DNA from: Moellerella wisconsensis ATCC 35017
GTDB taxonomy: Bacteria; Pseudomonadota; Gammaproteobacteria; Enterobacterales; Enterobacteriaceae
DNA length: 64,000 bases
Assembly: GCF_001294465.1 (NCBI RefSeq)
Contig: NZ_LGAA01000026.1
Coordinates: 62,001 to 126,000 of the forward strand
Reading direction: 5' to 3'
Shown: one piece after another, positions 11,563 through 21,964 of the stretch
How the letters are laid out: each line of letters begins with the position of its first letter
Numbering within the stretch: the first letter of the stretch is position 1
Position numbers and translations under genes: made by a program
The notes under the pieces: generated by a model
The model's database searches: none
Seen by the model: the letters and a program-made list of their open reading frames with translations, nothing else
Told to the model about the DNA's origin: nothing

Positions 11563-11598
11563 AAACGACACCGATTAATAAAAATCAAAGTGTCGTTT
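11563..11598 (-). terminator. Intrinsic terminator downstream of ihfB
   Basis: A 9-bp stem aaacgacac/gtgtcgttt (11563-11571 with 11590-11598) is followed on the minus strand by a T-rich run. It lies 30 nt past the ihfB stop codon. A weaker T run on the other side makes some plus-strand activity possible. Confidence 0.8.
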
Positions 11599-11627
11599 TA
11601 ATTTACATAATTAAGCTATGATGCGTG

Positions 11628-11927
11628 CTAACTATTTGATTCTTGAAAGCACTCATTCACACGGTCACGTAATTCTTTGCCAGGCTTAAAGTGTGGAACG
11701 TATTTACCTTCCAGCTCAACTTTATCACCTGTCTTAGGATTACGACCAACACGTGGAGCACGGTAGTGAAGAGAAAAACTGCCGAATCCACGAACTTCAA
11801 TACGCTCTCCACTAGCCAATGTATCTGCCATGTGCTCAAGCATTTCCTTTACAGCATCCTCGACGGTTTTAGCTGAAAGATGAGATTGATGGCTAGCAAG
11901 TCTTTCGATTAATTCCGACTTGGTCAT
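11628..11927 (-). CDS. ihfB: IHF beta subunit, nucleoid DNA-bending protein
   Basis: The beta subunit of integration host factor pairs with IhfA to bend DNA sharply at sites used in transcription, replication and phage recombination. The protein has 99 aa, five more than in E. coli, because the C-terminus ends in NECFQESNS. Near-identical blocks include [30 protein letters not shown] and [20 protein letters not shown], with the DNA-intercalating proline in RNPKTG. A strong GGGAGG lies 5 nt before the ATG. It follows rpsA by 61 nt, as in E. coli. Confidence 0.98.
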   Translation of the reverse strand: MTKSELIERLASHQSHLSAKTVEDAVKEMLEHMADTLASGERIEVRGFGSFSLHYRAPRVGRNPKTGDKVELEGKYVPHFKPGKELRDRVNECFQESNS

Positions 11928-11988
11928 AGTACCTCCCTAAACTACCGTTATAACAAGGGTAATCATCGACTACCCTAATCTCACTTAA

Positions 11989-13665
11989 TTACTCGCCTTT
12001 AGCTGCTTTGAAAGCTTCAGCCATAGCGTTGTTTGCAAAGTTAGTATCTTCCTGTTTGTTGTTCACAGTAGCGATAGCATCTTTTTCATCAGCTTCGTCT
12101 TTTGCGCGAACAGACAGGTTGATTACGCGATTTTTGCGATCAACACCAGTGTATTTAGCCTCAACTGCATCACCAACGTTCAGAACTTGGGTTGCATCTT
12201 CAATGCGGTCACGAGTTGCTTCAGAAGCACGTAAGTAACCTTCAACACCGTCAGCCAACTCGATAGTTGCACCTTTAGCATCAACAGCTGTTACTTTACC
12301 GTTTACAATAGCACCTTTCTTGTTAACAGCCAGGTAGTTATTGAATGGATCTTCCGCTAATTGTTTAACGCCCAGAGAGATACGCTCACGTTCTGCATCG
12401 ACTTGCAGTACTACTGCAGCGATTTCGTCGCCTTTCTTGTATTCACGCACAGCTTCTTCGCCAGTAACGTTCCAAGAAATGTCTGACAGGTGAACCAGAC
12501 CATCGATTCCGCCTTCCAGACCGATGAAGATACCAAAGTCAGTGATAGACTTGATTTTACCTTCAACGCGATCGTTTTTGTTGTGAGTTTCTGCAAACTG
12601 CTGCCATGGGTTAGATTTGCACTGTTTCAGGCCCAGTGAGATACGACGACGTTCTTCGTCGATATCCAGAACCATAACTTCAACAACATCACCAACATTA
12701 ACAACTTTAGATGGGTGAATGTTTTTGTTAGTCCAATCCATTTCTGAAACGTGAACCAGACCTTCAACGCCTTCTTCGATTTCTACGAAGCAGCCGTAAT
12801 CAGTCAGGTTAGTAACGCGACCCGTCAGACGAGTGCTTTCTGGGTAACGTTTAGCGATTGCGACCCAAGGATCTTCGCCCAGTTGTTTCAGACCCAGAGA
12901 AACACGAGTGCGTTCACGGTCAAATTTCAGAACTTTAACGTTGATTTCATCGCCAACATTGACGATTTCGCTTGGATGTTTAACACGTTTCCAAGCCATA
13001 TCAGTGATATGCAGTAGGCCGTCAACACCGCCAAGATCAACGAATGCGCCGTAGTCAGTAAGGTTCTTAACGATACCTTTAACTTCCATGCCTTCTTGCA
13101 GGTTTTCTAGCAGTTGATCGCGCTCTGCACTGTTTTCAGATTCGATTACAGCACGACGAGAAACAACAACGTTGTTGCGTTTCTGATCAAGCTTGATAAC
13201 TTTGAACTCTAGCTCTTTGCCTTCCAGGTGAGTAGTATCACGCACTGGACGAACATCAACCAGAGAACCAGGTAAGAACGCACGGATACCGTTAAGTTCT
13301 ACGGTGAAACCGCCTTTAACTTTACCGTTGATAACACCAGTTACAGTTTCTGCTTCTTCGTAAGCTTTTTCCAGCATTAACCATGCTTCATGGCGTTTAG
13401 CTTTCTCACGAGACAGAACAGTTTCACCGAAACCGTCTTCGACTGCATCCAGAGCAACGTCAATCTCATCACCAACCTGGATTTCTAGCTCACCCTGAGC
13501 ATTTTTGAATTGTTCTACTGGAATTGCAGATTCAGACTTCAGACCTGCGTCAACCAGAACAACGTCTTTATCGATAGCAACAACGGTGCCGCGTACGATA
13601 GAACCCGGACGGGTTTCAATATTCTGCAGGGATTCTTCAAAGAGTTGAGCAAAAGATTCTGTCAT
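11989..13665 (-). CDS. rpsA: 30S ribosomal protein S1
   Basis: S1 is the large mRNA-binding ribosomal protein needed for initiation on structured or weak leaders. The protein has 558 aa (E. coli 557), starting [13 protein letters not shown] at the ATG at 13665. Six S1/OB repeats are visible, with the recurring signature [19 protein letters not shown] and its variants. A five-codon-longer frame exists but does not match the family N-terminus. Only a degenerate GAAGA precedes the start, typical for rpsA, whose leader is autoregulated by S1 in gammaproteobacteria. Confidence 0.98.
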   Translation of the reverse strand: MTESFAQLFEESLQNIETRPGSIVRGTVVAIDKDVVLVDAGLKSESAIPVEQFKNAQGELEIQVGDEIDVALDAVEDGFGETVLSREKAKRHEAWLMLEKAYEEAETVTGVINGKVKGGFTVELNGIRAFLPGSLVDVRPVRDTTHLEGKELEFKVIKLDQKRNNVVVSRRAVIESENSAERDQLLENLQEGMEVKGIVKNLTDYGAFVDLGGVDGLLHITDMAWKRVKHPSEIVNVGDEINVKVLKFDRERTRVSLGLKQLGEDPWVAIAKRYPESTRLTGRVTNLTDYGCFVEIEEGVEGLVHVSEMDWTNKNIHPSKVVNVGDVVEVMVLDIDEERRRISLGLKQCKSNPWQQFAETHNKNDRVEGKIKSITDFGIFIGLEGGIDGLVHLSDISWNVTGEEAVREYKKGDEIAAVVLQVDAERERISLGVKQLAEDPFNNYLAVNKKGAIVNGKVTAVDAKGATIELADGVEGYLRASEATRDRIEDATQVLNVGDAVEAKYTGVDRKNRVINLSVRAKDEADEKDAIATVNNKQEDTNFANNAMAEAFKAAKGE

Positions 13666-13839
13666 ATTAATGATCTTCAAGAGTTTATATTTTAACGTCC
13701 ATTTAGCATCCTGCCAGATGGGGTTGTTTCACATACCCTGCAACATTCCTTGTCAAAGGGTTATTTATAGTGGGTTCCTATTTCGAGAACGCACTAATAG
13801 AGTTGTATATTATCTAATTATAAGCTAAAACAAAGCCAA
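13666..13839 (-). promoter_or_regulatory. rpsA 5' leader, probable S1 autoregulatory region
   Basis: The roughly 170-nt cmk-rpsA spacer contains the rpsA leader. In gammaproteobacteria this leader is known to fold into hairpins that replace a canonical Shine-Dalgarno and mediate repression by free S1. Here the sequence shows only a weak GAAGA before the ATG, consistent with that mode. I did not fold it, so the structure is inferred from family knowledge. Confidence 0.45.
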
Positions 13840-14526
13840 TTACTTAGATAAATTAAGAATTTTTTTTGCGTATGTCAGCGTTTTTTCGATAACTTCATCA
13901 ATTGACATACTGGTCGAATCCAGAATGAGTGCATCTTTAGCCGCCACTAACGGCGCGACAGCACGATTCCTATCACGGTAATCACGTTCCTGAATTTCGA
14001 CTAAAAGACGCTCAAAGTTAACATTAAACCCTTTATCCTGCAACTGTCTCATCCGGCGATGAGCACGTTCTTCTGCTGAAGCGTCCAAAAATATTTTTAC
14101 GGGTGCATCAGGAAAAACTACTGTGCCCATATCTCGACCATCAGCAATCAATCCCGGTAGAATACGAAAAGCCCGTTGACGACGTAATAAAGCTTCTCTA
14201 ACTCGCGGAAAAGTCGCGGCTTGTGATGCAGTATTACCGACTGTTTCGGTTCTAATTTGATTACTGACATCTTCCCCTTCGAGGATAACTTTCAGTTGTT
14301 CACCTTCAGGCACAAAACGCACATCTAAATTTGCCGCTAATGGAACTAAAGCATCCTCAGACTGGATATCAACATGATGATGGAGGGCAGCTAACGCTAA
14401 AACGCGATAAATTGCACCGGAATCTAAAAGTTGCCACTCCAGTTCTTTTGCCAGCGCCTGACAAAGTGTCCCTTTACCCGCTCCACTTGGCCCATCTACA
14501 GTAATTACAGGGGCTATCGCCGCCAT
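13840..14526 (-). CDS. cmk: Cytidylate kinase
   Basis: Cmk phosphorylates CMP and dCMP with ATP in the cytosol, recycling pyrimidine nucleotides. The 228 aa length fits E. coli Cmk (227). The P-loop is [15 protein letters not shown] at residues 8-22. The CMP-binding region follows with [12 protein letters not shown], and further on come [21 protein letters not shown] and the lid RDYRDRNR. It precedes rpsA, the classic cmk-rpsA pairing. Confidence 0.97.
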   Translation of the reverse strand: MAAIAPVITVDGPSGAGKGTLCQALAKELEWQLLDSGAIYRVLALAALHHHVDIQSEDALVPLAANLDVRFVPEGEQLKVILEGEDVSNQIRTETVGNTASQAATFPRVREALLRRQRAFRILPGLIADGRDMGTVVFPDAPVKIFLDASAEERAHRRMRQLQDKGFNVNFERLLVEIQERDYRDRNRAVAPLVAAKDALILDSTSMSIDEVIEKTLTYAKKILNLSK

Positions 14527-14691
14527 AGGGGTCTCCTTTTGTACGCAGAATAGTTTATCTATTCTCCGTCGAACAATACTGTGCCCCGTATTATACTCAC
14601 TGCAAGATTTTGTGAAACCTAGAGGGTTTTAATGAGACAAAAAAATTTAATATTTTCTATTTAACTAACTGTAAGTTAGCGCTATTTATTA

Positions 14692-14760
14692 GCTATAAAA
14701 TAAAAAACCGGCTTATAGTTATATCAACACTATATCGATAACGAAAAACCGGAATTTATC
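14692..14760 (-). terminator. Possible weak terminator downstream of aroA
   Basis: On the minus strand after the aroA stop, two CCGG elements can pair around an inner tatagt/actata stem, followed by TTTTTTATTTT. The outer stem is only 4 bp and has mismatches beside it, so termination may be partial. Confidence 0.35.
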
Positions 14761-14788
14761 CGTTAACCATACCACTTGACTGACTTCA

Positions 14789-16066
14789 TTAATGCGTTAA
14801 TTTTTCCAGTTGTTGGAAATAAGTTGGAAACGTTTTAGCTGTACAACCTGGATCTAAGATAGTTACCGGCGTATCTGATAATGCAACTAATGAAAAACAC
14901 ATTGCAATTCGGTGATCGTTATAAGTTTCTATCTCTGCATGACGTAGCTTTAATGGTGGAGTTATACGAATATAATCATACCCTTCTTCTACCTCGGCCC
15001 CGACTTTACGCAATTCTGTCGCCATTGCATATAAACGATCCGTCTCTTTTACTCGCCAGTTATAAATATTCCGAATAATAGTTTCACCTTGAGCAAACAG
15101 TGCAACCGTACCAATAGTCATCGCTGCATCAGGAATAGTATTCATATCCATATCAATACCAACCAATTTACCGCGCTCACATTCGATATAATCCTCGCCC
15201 CAACGAATAATTGCGCCCATTTTTTCTAACACATTGGCAAATTTAGTGTCACCTTGTAAGCTATTTTTACCGATACCTGTAACACGAACAGTTCCGCCCT
15301 TAATCGCTGCAGCTGCCAGAAAATAGGAGGCAGAAGATGCATCGCCTTCAACTAAATATTCGCCTGGTGATTGATATTGCTGCTGGCCTCTAATTTCAAA
15401 AGATTGATAATTTTGATTTTTAACATTCACTCCAAATGTTTTCATCAGGGCCAATGTAATATCAATATAAGGCTTAGAAACTAAATCGCCATTGATAGTA
15501 ATTTTGCTATCGTTGTTCGCCAATGGCGCAGCCATTAATAACGCGGTTAAAAACTGACTGGATACTGAACCATCAACTTGGATATTACCACCTGTAAATC
15601 CTCCAGAAATTTGTAATGGGGGATAACCTTCTTGCTCAAGATAATTAATCTTAGCACCACCTTCGCGTAAAGAATCAACCAAATGTCCAATAGGTCGCTC
15701 TTTCATTCGTGGCTCGCCGGTTAAAATGATCTGGTTATTTCCTAAGGATAATGCAGCAGCTAATGGGCGCATTGCAGTGCCAGCGTTGCCCAAAAAGATT
15801 TCAAGCTTATTTTTAGCCACTAAAGCATGTCCAATACCCTCAACAGTACAGCGCGTTCTATCTTCAGAGAGTTGATAACTAACGCCTAATTGAGTTAATG
15901 CATTCAGCATATGGCGAATATCATCACTATCTAATAAGTTAGTTAGATGCGTAGTACCCTGTGCCATTGCCGCTAATAATAACGCACGGTTAGAAACACT
16001 TTTAGAGCCGGGTAAGTTAACGCAGCCATTAATATAAGTAATGGGTTGTAGTGTCAGCGATTGCAT
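14789..16066 (-). CDS. aroA: EPSP synthase (3-phosphoshikimate 1-carboxyvinyltransferase)
   Basis: AroA joins shikimate-3-phosphate and phosphoenolpyruvate to give EPSP, the sixth step of the shikimate pathway. The protein has 425 aa from the ATG at 16066, beginning [20 protein letters not shown]. An ATG six codons earlier overlaps the GGAGAG ribosome site, so the shorter start is preferred. Motifs include [31 protein letters not shown] and [15 protein letters not shown]. The residues [10 protein letters not shown] match the normal glyphosate-sensitive class I enzyme. Confidence 0.96.
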   Translation of the reverse strand: MQSLTLQPITYINGCVNLPGSKSVSNRALLLAAMAQGTTHLTNLLDSDDIRHMLNALTQLGVSYQLSEDRTRCTVEGIGHALVAKNKLEIFLGNAGTAMRPLAAALSLGNNQIILTGEPRMKERPIGHLVDSLREGGAKINYLEQEGYPPLQISGGFTGGNIQVDGSVSSQFLTALLMAAPLANNDSKITINGDLVSKPYIDITLALMKTFGVNVKNQNYQSFEIRGQQQYQSPGEYLVEGDASSASYFLAAAAIKGGTVRVTGIGKNSLQGDTKFANVLEKMGAIIRWGEDYIECERGKLVGIDMDMNTIPDAAMTIGTVALFAQGETIIRNIYNWRVKETDRLYAMATELRKVGAEVEEGYDYIRITPPLKLRHAEIETYNDHRIAMCFSLVALSDTPVTILDPGCTAKTFPTYFQQLEKLTH

Positions 16067-16324
16067 AAAAAGCAGTCTCTCCAAATTGTTATTTTATATA
16101 CCTAATTTTTTAGATCCCAATAATCCTAATACTCGGTGTAATAAGCCCAATAAATTATAGCTATTACAAACAATACTCCAGTGAGTTAATTTTCTGTAAA
16201 TAAGCTCGAATGACTCAATATTTGGAGCCAACTATTTTAGAACTAGCTATTTTGGAACCAACTCGGATTATATTTAAAAAATAGTTATTTATTGTTTTAA
16301 AATTAATAATTAATAGCCGAAAAA
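16067..16324. other. serC-aroA spacer
   Basis: In E. coli serC and aroA form a tight operon, but here about 340 nt separate them. The spacer is AT-rich, carries no gene, and contains the serC terminator at its far end plus a short repeated element (gccaactattttagaac/ctattttggaaccaact) around 16227-16263. aroA therefore probably has its own promoter here. Confidence 0.45.
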
Positions 16325-16361
16325 TAAAAAGTAAAAATTAGCCAGAGATGTTTCTGGCTAA
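16325..16361 (-). terminator. Intrinsic terminator downstream of serC
   Basis: A perfect 9-bp stem ttagccaga/tctggctaa (16338-16346 with 16353-16361) has a 6-nt loop. On the minus strand it is followed by TTTTTACTTTTTA, a good T tract. It lies about 50 nt past the serC stop and separates serC from aroA. Confidence 0.85.
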
Positions 16362-16408
16362 TAGTAATTTATCAAAAGCGTAACGCTAGTACGCTATATA
16401 ATAATGAT

Positions 16409-17497
16409 TTAACTATTACGTCGCTCGAAATCTGCCATAAAATCAACCAATGCTTGTACGCCAGCTAATGGCATAGCATTATAAATCGAGGCGCGCATCC
16501 CACCAGAAACACGGTGGCCTTTTAAGGATAATAAACCAAGTGCTTTAGCTTCTTCCAAAAATTTAGCATCCAATGATGGATCAGTCATTTGGAAAGGAAT
16601 ATTCATCCAAGAACGATTTTCGCCAGTAACACGGTTAATATAGAAATCGCTATTATCAATAGCACGGTATAATAATTCTGATTTCTCAAAATTACGCTGT
16701 GCCATTTCTTGCATTCCCCCCTGCTCTTTTAGCCATTTAAATACCATGCCTGACAAATACCAAGCAAATGTTGGGGGAGTATTAAACATAGAGTCGTATT
16801 TAGCTAATACAGTATAATCAAGAATCGACGGCGTCTGTTTAGCTGCTTTACCTAGCAAGTCTTCGCGAATAATCACCAATGTTAAACCGGCCGGGCCAAT
16901 ATTCTTCTGTGCGCCCGCATAAATCATACCATAGCGACTAATATCGATAGGTTTAGATAAGATAGATGAAGAATAATCGGCGACTACAATCTTATTTTCA
17001 GGGAAATTAGGTTCTTCATGAATCGCGATACCATCAATGGTCTCATTTGGACAATAATGCACGTAAGCTGCATCATCACTTAATTGCCATTCACTCATTG
17101 GCTTGATACCAACAACGCCATCTTTCTCAGTTTTAACTTGGATAATATTTGGCGTGCAATATTTTTTTGCTTCTTCTGCTGCACACTCTGCCCAATATCC
17201 ACCAACAATATAATCCGCAGTGGTTTTATCTCCCAATAAATTTAGAGGTAACGCTGAAAAATGCCCACGCGCACCTCCATGACAAAACAATACTTTATAG
17301 TTATCGGGTATAGCTAAAAGATGGCGTAAATCTTGTTCTGCTGTTTCTGCCACCGCAATAAATTCTTTACTACGATGACTAATTTCCATGACTGAAACAC
17401 CTAAACTATTCCAGTTACAAAGTTCTTGTTCTGCACGACGCATAACCTCTATCGGTAGCATGGCGGGACCTGCACTGAAATTAAATACCTGACTCAT
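16409..17497 (-). CDS. serC: Phosphoserine aminotransferase
   Basis: SerC is a PLP enzyme that makes phosphoserine in serine biosynthesis and acts in the pyridoxine pathway. The protein has 362 aa from the ATG at 17497, starting [15 protein letters not shown] (E. coli 362 aa). The PLP-lysine motif appears as [17 protein letters not shown], and [20 protein letters not shown] binds the cofactor phosphate. GGTGAGG precedes the chosen ATG closely. A GTG three codons earlier lies inside that element and is less likely. Confidence 0.96.
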   Translation of the reverse strand: MSQVFNFSAGPAMLPIEVMRRAEQELCNWNSLGVSVMEISHRSKEFIAVAETAEQDLRHLLAIPDNYKVLFCHGGARGHFSALPLNLLGDKTTADYIVGGYWAECAAEEAKKYCTPNIIQVKTEKDGVVGIKPMSEWQLSDDAAYVHYCPNETIDGIAIHEEPNFPENKIVVADYSSSILSKPIDISRYGMIYAGAQKNIGPAGLTLVIIREDLLGKAAKQTPSILDYTVLAKYDSMFNTPPTFAWYLSGMVFKWLKEQGGMQEMAQRNFEKSELLYRAIDNSDFYINRVTGENRSWMNIPFQMTDPSLDAKFLEEAKALGLLSLKGHRVSGGMRASIYNAMPLAGVQALVDFMADFERRNS

Positions 17498-17714
17498 TGA
17501 CCTCACCCTATCTTCACAATGTTCGTTAAATTTAACTCATGTCATTAAAGTTGTATCATCAGGCGCAATTTGCTGCAATGGTTATATCGGCTCAGATTAA
17601 AGTTTCTTTTCTTACTAATTACCCACTGTTATGTTCCCGATATGCATTCGAAGCGTGCTCTTTAAACTATCATCGCAAGCCTATCGTCAAAGATTTAGAT
17701 TAATACTGATAAAC

Positions 17715-18722
17715 TTAATGATAATAAACATTAATTGTAACTGGTGCAGAAAAAGCTCCCGGTCGAATAACCGCATTATTATTATATAGTCGAGCACTAA
17801 ATGAAGCGAAGCTCTTATATTTTCCGTTTCTATTCATAATAATTCGATGAACTTTATGAGGTTGATTAAATTTAACCGATTGAGCATAACCATCCATCGA
17901 TGTTAATGCGATACTTAAACCGTTATCAAGGCTAAACGCATTATCATAATCCAACCTATTTGGCGTAGAAAAATAGATATCAACATTATAATCTGGTAAC
18001 TGGTTCAGTGAACATCCCGATGTAATATCGCGAGTAAATTCCAGTGAAAAGTTTTTTATTTTTTCAATCGGGTGATCTCCACTAAACGTAATCACTCCAA
18101 AATCAATGTTTGCCGGTAATATCCTCATACTTAAACCAAGTTCACAATGTGGAAAACTAATCAATTTCATATTACGAATAACAACTATTTTTGTCGTTAC
18201 TCCCGCACTAATATCATCTAATTCACCAATAGATAATTTAATTTCCACCATCGATGGATGGTTACTCAGTATTTGGTGAGGGAAATCTGTCATACGCATG
18301 ATATAGAGATAGTTTAAATCAATAGTGTGTGTTTCTCCGGGTAAAATAGATGCTTGAGGAATCAGACTATCCATACCTGCTATATATTGTTGATTTTTCA
18401 TCTGTAATATAAAATCGACTTTATCTACATTAGGATTATAGTTATCAATAATATTTTTATCATATCTTATATAAACATTTTTAGGTACAGTTGAATTATT
18501 AGTACATATGATGCTTATATTAACTTTATCTGAACGAAAGAGATCTCTACCAATTAAAGTATCTGGATAAAAAAAACTAGTAAATACATCACGCTTTAAA
18601 ATATTTTGCCCTTCTTGACTGGTGCAAGTTAATGCCTGAGAGAAAGAAGAAAATAATAATAAAAATATGATTAATATTTTCTTTATCTTATTTATATGGC
18701 ATAAATATATTGTAAATTTCAT
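17715..18722 (-). CDS. Fimbrial tip/minor subunit (probable adhesin)
   Basis: This is the last gene of the fimbrial operon, 335 aa. A signal peptide is visible (KKILIIFLLLFSSFSQALTC, cleavage near residue 30). The C-terminus has the alternating hydrophobic ending of pilins (SAPVTINVYYH), which would be completed by chaperone or donor strand. The length, about twice that of a pilin, suggests an N-terminal receptor-binding domain followed by a pilin domain. It begins 4 nt after the chaperone gene. I do not recognise a specific adhesin family. Confidence 0.75.
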   Translation of the reverse strand: MKFTIYLCHINKIKKILIIFLLLFSSFSQALTCTSQEGQNILKRDVFTSFFYPDTLIGRDLFRSDKVNISIICTNNSTVPKNVYIRYDKNIIDNYNPNVDKVDFILQMKNQQYIAGMDSLIPQASILPGETHTIDLNYLYIMRMTDFPHQILSNHPSMVEIKLSIGELDDISAGVTTKIVVIRNMKLISFPHCELGLSMRILPANIDFGVITFSGDHPIEKIKNFSLEFTRDITSGCSLNQLPDYNVDIYFSTPNRLDYDNAFSLDNGLSIALTSMDGYAQSVKFNQPHKVHRIIMNRNGKYKSFASFSARLYNNNAVIRPGAFSAPVTINVYYH

Positions 18723-18726
18723 TTAC

Positions 18727-19440
18727 TTAGCCTTCATTCTGTAAGGAGTATCTTTTATTTTCATATAAATAAGTAAATAACCTTAGTGCACCATAATCAT
18801 CAATATAACCAATTTGAAATTTATCACTTAATTGAGATGTAAGAATAAATTCCTTACTAGAGAATGGTGCGAGCATGTTATAGCCAACATCGATAATAAT
18901 CTCTCCATTTTTATCTATAACATCAGCAATATTAATATAGTACGCAGTAGGGTTAATCAGTGTAAGTGTTTTATTCGCATAAATAACAGTTATCTCTTTT
19001 AACCATGACTGATCTTGTTGAGTTAAGATGTTTGTCGGTCGATAAAAAATTTTCAATTGGCTCTGTAATGCAATTTGAATAATATTACCTTCTATAGGTT
19101 TAGGGGGGATTTCCTTTATTTTTAAATAAAATAAAGATTCTTGATCTTCTGAAAGTAATTTATGACTAACTGACTTTAGTATTTTAATTTGATTTTTACT
19201 ATTAGCTTCAATTCTTTGAATAGGCGGAATAACTACAAAATATTCTGATGATTTTTCTCCTTTCTCATTTTCAATCCAAGCCTGAGCTAAATATGGATGT
19301 TCAGCATTATTACTTAATGTCATGCTTATAGCATCTGTCTTCTGTTCAAAAATAATCCGAGTTCGATCGACATTAATTGATGCATAGCAATAACTAACGA
19401 CACTAGAAAATAAAAATAAAATAACAGTTCTTATTATCAT
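18727..19440 (-). CDS. Periplasmic fimbrial chaperone (PapD/FimC family)
   Basis: This is a two-domain Ig-like chaperone that stabilises pilins in the periplasm and delivers them to the usher. The protein has 237 aa with signal peptide RTVILFLFSSVVSYCYA and mature start SINVDRTRIIFEQ. It contains the family hallmark YLAQAWIENEKG and the subunit-binding FVVIPPIQRIEANSKNQIKI segment. The conserved LNP-type turn appears as TLINPTAYYINI. It sits between usher (7 nt) and adhesin (4 nt). Confidence 0.9.
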   Translation of the reverse strand: MIIRTVILFLFSSVVSYCYASINVDRTRIIFEQKTDAISMTLSNNAEHPYLAQAWIENEKGEKSSEYFVVIPPIQRIEANSKNQIKILKSVSHKLLSEDQESLFYLKIKEIPPKPIEGNIIQIALQSQLKIFYRPTNILTQQDQSWLKEITVIYANKTLTLINPTAYYINIADVIDKNGEIIIDVGYNMLAPFSSKEFILTSQLSDKFQIGYIDDYGALRLFTYLYENKRYSLQNEG

Positions 19441-19447
19441 AAAAATC

Positions 19448-21910
19448 TCATTGGCAATAAACTATAGAGGAGTTATCTTCTGTGAATTTCAATTGGCATG
19501 ACTTCTTGTTTAAATTAATAATATATTTTTTGTTTTTATTTATTCCTGTTAAATAAACCATTCCTTCATCTCCAATCATACCTACTTCACGCCCAGTGAT
19601 AGCATCAAGAATCGAACTACCTAATGGAGGTGATTTATTAGAAACTAATTTAATCACAGTGAATATATTTTCGCCACTTACTGAATCTAATTTATAATAA
19701 CCAATAGCGCCCTCAGTTAATGTTTTTGAAAATATACTTTCGTTAACATTAGTATTTTTTGGAAGTTTATTAATATCCACTTTGAATTGAGAAGGCATGA
19801 AATTATTTGCTGATGTTATTACACCAAAACCTTTTTTATTAGTTACTGTTTGATTGTTATTGACAGCTATTCCCTGTATACCATTAGCATCTATCATCAA
19901 TCGTGGGTAATGACCGGCTGAATAACGATGTAATGCTAGACCATGACCAGTTATAGTTAATCCTCCTTTCAGACTAGCTGTAAATGAACGATATTGCTCT
20001 GGTTTCTCTGAAAGACTGGTATAAATATCACCATAAGCTGAGTTATAATTGATATATCCACTGACTGATGGCTCTAATGTTCTCTTGCTAATCTTGGCAT
20101 TATTTATTGATAATCCAAAATTACTATGATCATTTATATTTTTACTATAATTAATACTATTATTATGTGTATTTTTCGTTAAATCATAATATTGGCTATA
20201 ACTCACTCTTTCTTGCTGTCTCAATGGTAATGAAAGTGATAAAAATAGTTGCTGCTGATTACCTTTTGTCTCTTCGGTATGATTAAAATTAAGCGTAGTT
20301 GAAATATTTTTTATTTTTCCTAATATAAAATTTTTATTAAGGCTTAACGAATATCTCTGCTGTTCATCTTTTTGCCAATACTGAGTACGTGATGCTGTTA
20401 ATGCCATTGATAGAGATAAAAACTCTAGATATTGGCGAACAGATGCTGAATAAATTCGTTTTTCTTTATCGCTATTTTTAGTTCTCTCCTGTAAATATTG
20501 ATGCATATTGATATAATTTTGATCACTAAAAATTTGAGCATTAAAAATAATATCTGTTTTTGTCATATCTAAATGATTTAAATATTCAACTCGATAGCGA
20601 TTGCCACTATATTTTTTTTCATCGTTTAATTGATGCTGTAAATTTGTGACATCAAAGCTTAATCCACCTAATCTATCTAAGCTTTGATTAATACCTAAGG
20701 TTAAATGCTCATATTTTTGGATACTAATCGAAGACAAAATCCCGGAATATAAGGTTGTTCTATTATTTAAGCCAAAAAATATTTCTCCGTTTAAAAAATA
20801 AATATTTCTTTCGGAGGTTTTATTAAATAAATTTGTTTTTCCTGAAGATAACGAATAGCGCCATTGCCCGGGCCTCAGCATAGTAGTTACCCCAGAGATA
20901 TAAATATCACGAACATCTTTGCTACCATTTTCAGCTTCAATAATTACTTTAATGTTGCCGTTAATATTTGCCGGCAGACTATCAAGACTAAAGAGTCCCG
21001 CAGGGACTTGAATACGTTGAATAATAATATTGTTTTTTTCAATTGTAATGATTGAATTTGTCGATGCTATTCCCTCTATTTTAGGGGCATAACCACGTCC
21101 TGAAGGCGGTAACATTCTCTCATCACTAGATATACTCATTCCCGTAAAACGAAATGAATCTAATAATTCACTGCTAAGATGACTTTCTCCTAGAATTAAT
21201 TTAGCACTCATCTCAGGAATGGCTCGATAAGCATATACTTGAGTTAACTGTAGATTATGCCTGTCACTCTCACCTTGTTTAGAATACTGCCGTGTATAAT
21301 AAAATTGATAATCTCCACGCAGACGCCAAGCAGAAAAATTAGCCCCTAATGTACCAAAATTACTTAATTTATACTGTTCATTAGCTGATTTAGTATCTAG
21401 ATAATTAAAATGCCAATCATAATCAATCATGATGCCTGGTATTCCATTATCCCACTGATGATAATTAATCCAATTTTTTTCTTGATTAATTAACCATGCT
21501 TGAGGAACTGTAATATCTAATTGATGTAATAATTTATCAAAATTTATTTTTATTTCATGGTGCATCGATAAATCATAGCAATGCTTGATTTTTATCTTTA
21601 ATAGTGATGTGATAATATCATCTTTCAACCTAAGTTTATTAATTAACTTTTCAGTAATGCATGGATAAGCATTTCTATTTGATTTCTCTTTATATTTAAT
21701 AAATTCTTTTTTATTTATAACATCCCCATTAATTTTCACTGTTAAGTAATAATTACCTGGCTGATTATATTCCTTATTAGAAAATAAACTTAAGTCAATA
21801 TTATTTTTTTCTTTCAAATTCAAATGTTCAATATTAAACTCAAGAGAATAACTATTAATTGACATAAATAGACTCGGAAAAAACAGCAAATATTTTTTTA
21901 TTTTTTTCAT
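19448..21910 (-). CDS. Fimbrial outer-membrane usher (FimD/PapC family)
   Basis: The usher is a 24-stranded beta-barrel that receives chaperone-pilin complexes and assembles the fibre across the outer membrane. The protein has 820 aa from the ATG at 21910, with signal peptide KKYLLFFPSLFMSINSYS and then the usher N-terminal domain (LEFNIEHLNLKEKNNIDLSLF). Other features are RLRGDYQFYYTRQYS, the MLPPSGRGYAPKIEG plug border, and a C-terminal Cys pair (KSCQLKF...VYCQ). It is very AT-rich and lysine/asparagine-rich. It lies downstream of the pilin after an attenuating terminator. Confidence 0.93.
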   Translation of the reverse strand: MKKIKKYLLFFPSLFMSINSYSLEFNIEHLNLKEKNNIDLSLFSNKEYNQPGNYYLTVKINGDVINKKEFIKYKEKSNRNAYPCITEKLINKLRLKDDIITSLLKIKIKHCYDLSMHHEIKINFDKLLHQLDITVPQAWLINQEKNWINYHQWDNGIPGIMIDYDWHFNYLDTKSANEQYKLSNFGTLGANFSAWRLRGDYQFYYTRQYSKQGESDRHNLQLTQVYAYRAIPEMSAKLILGESHLSSELLDSFRFTGMSISSDERMLPPSGRGYAPKIEGIASTNSIITIEKNNIIIQRIQVPAGLFSLDSLPANINGNIKVIIEAENGSKDVRDIYISGVTTMLRPGQWRYSLSSGKTNLFNKTSERNIYFLNGEIFFGLNNRTTLYSGILSSISIQKYEHLTLGINQSLDRLGGLSFDVTNLQHQLNDEKKYSGNRYRVEYLNHLDMTKTDIIFNAQIFSDQNYINMHQYLQERTKNSDKEKRIYSASVRQYLEFLSLSMALTASRTQYWQKDEQQRYSLSLNKNFILGKIKNISTTLNFNHTEETKGNQQQLFLSLSLPLRQQERVSYSQYYDLTKNTHNNSINYSKNINDHSNFGLSINNAKISKRTLEPSVSGYINYNSAYGDIYTSLSEKPEQYRSFTASLKGGLTITGHGLALHRYSAGHYPRLMIDANGIQGIAVNNNQTVTNKKGFGVITSANNFMPSQFKVDINKLPKNTNVNESIFSKTLTEGAIGYYKLDSVSGENIFTVIKLVSNKSPPLGSSILDAITGREVGMIGDEGMVYLTGINKNKKYIINLNKKSCQLKFTEDNSSIVYCQ

Positions 21911-21929
21911 AATTTCAGAATAAGCAAGA

Positions 21930-21958
21930 GATAAAAAAGGTGGCAATATTTGCCACCT
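21930..21958 (-). terminator. Intra-operon terminator between major pilin and usher
   Basis: An 8-bp stem aggtggca/tgccacct (21938-21945 with 21951-21958) has a 5-nt loop and is followed on the minus strand by TTTTTT. It sits between the pilin stop and the usher start. It would let abundant pilin mRNA end here while a fraction of transcripts read into usher, chaperone and adhesin. Confidence 0.85.
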
Positions 21959-21964
21959 AGAGTG

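Noticed and set aside
11956-11976. Hairpin agggta/taccct between rpsA and ihfB as a terminator
   Set aside because: The stem is 6 bp with no T run on the minus strand; at most it is a weak processing or pausing site.
12008-13017. Several open frames antisense to rpsA
   Set aside because: They mirror a highly conserved coding gene with biased codons; none has a start signal or family match.
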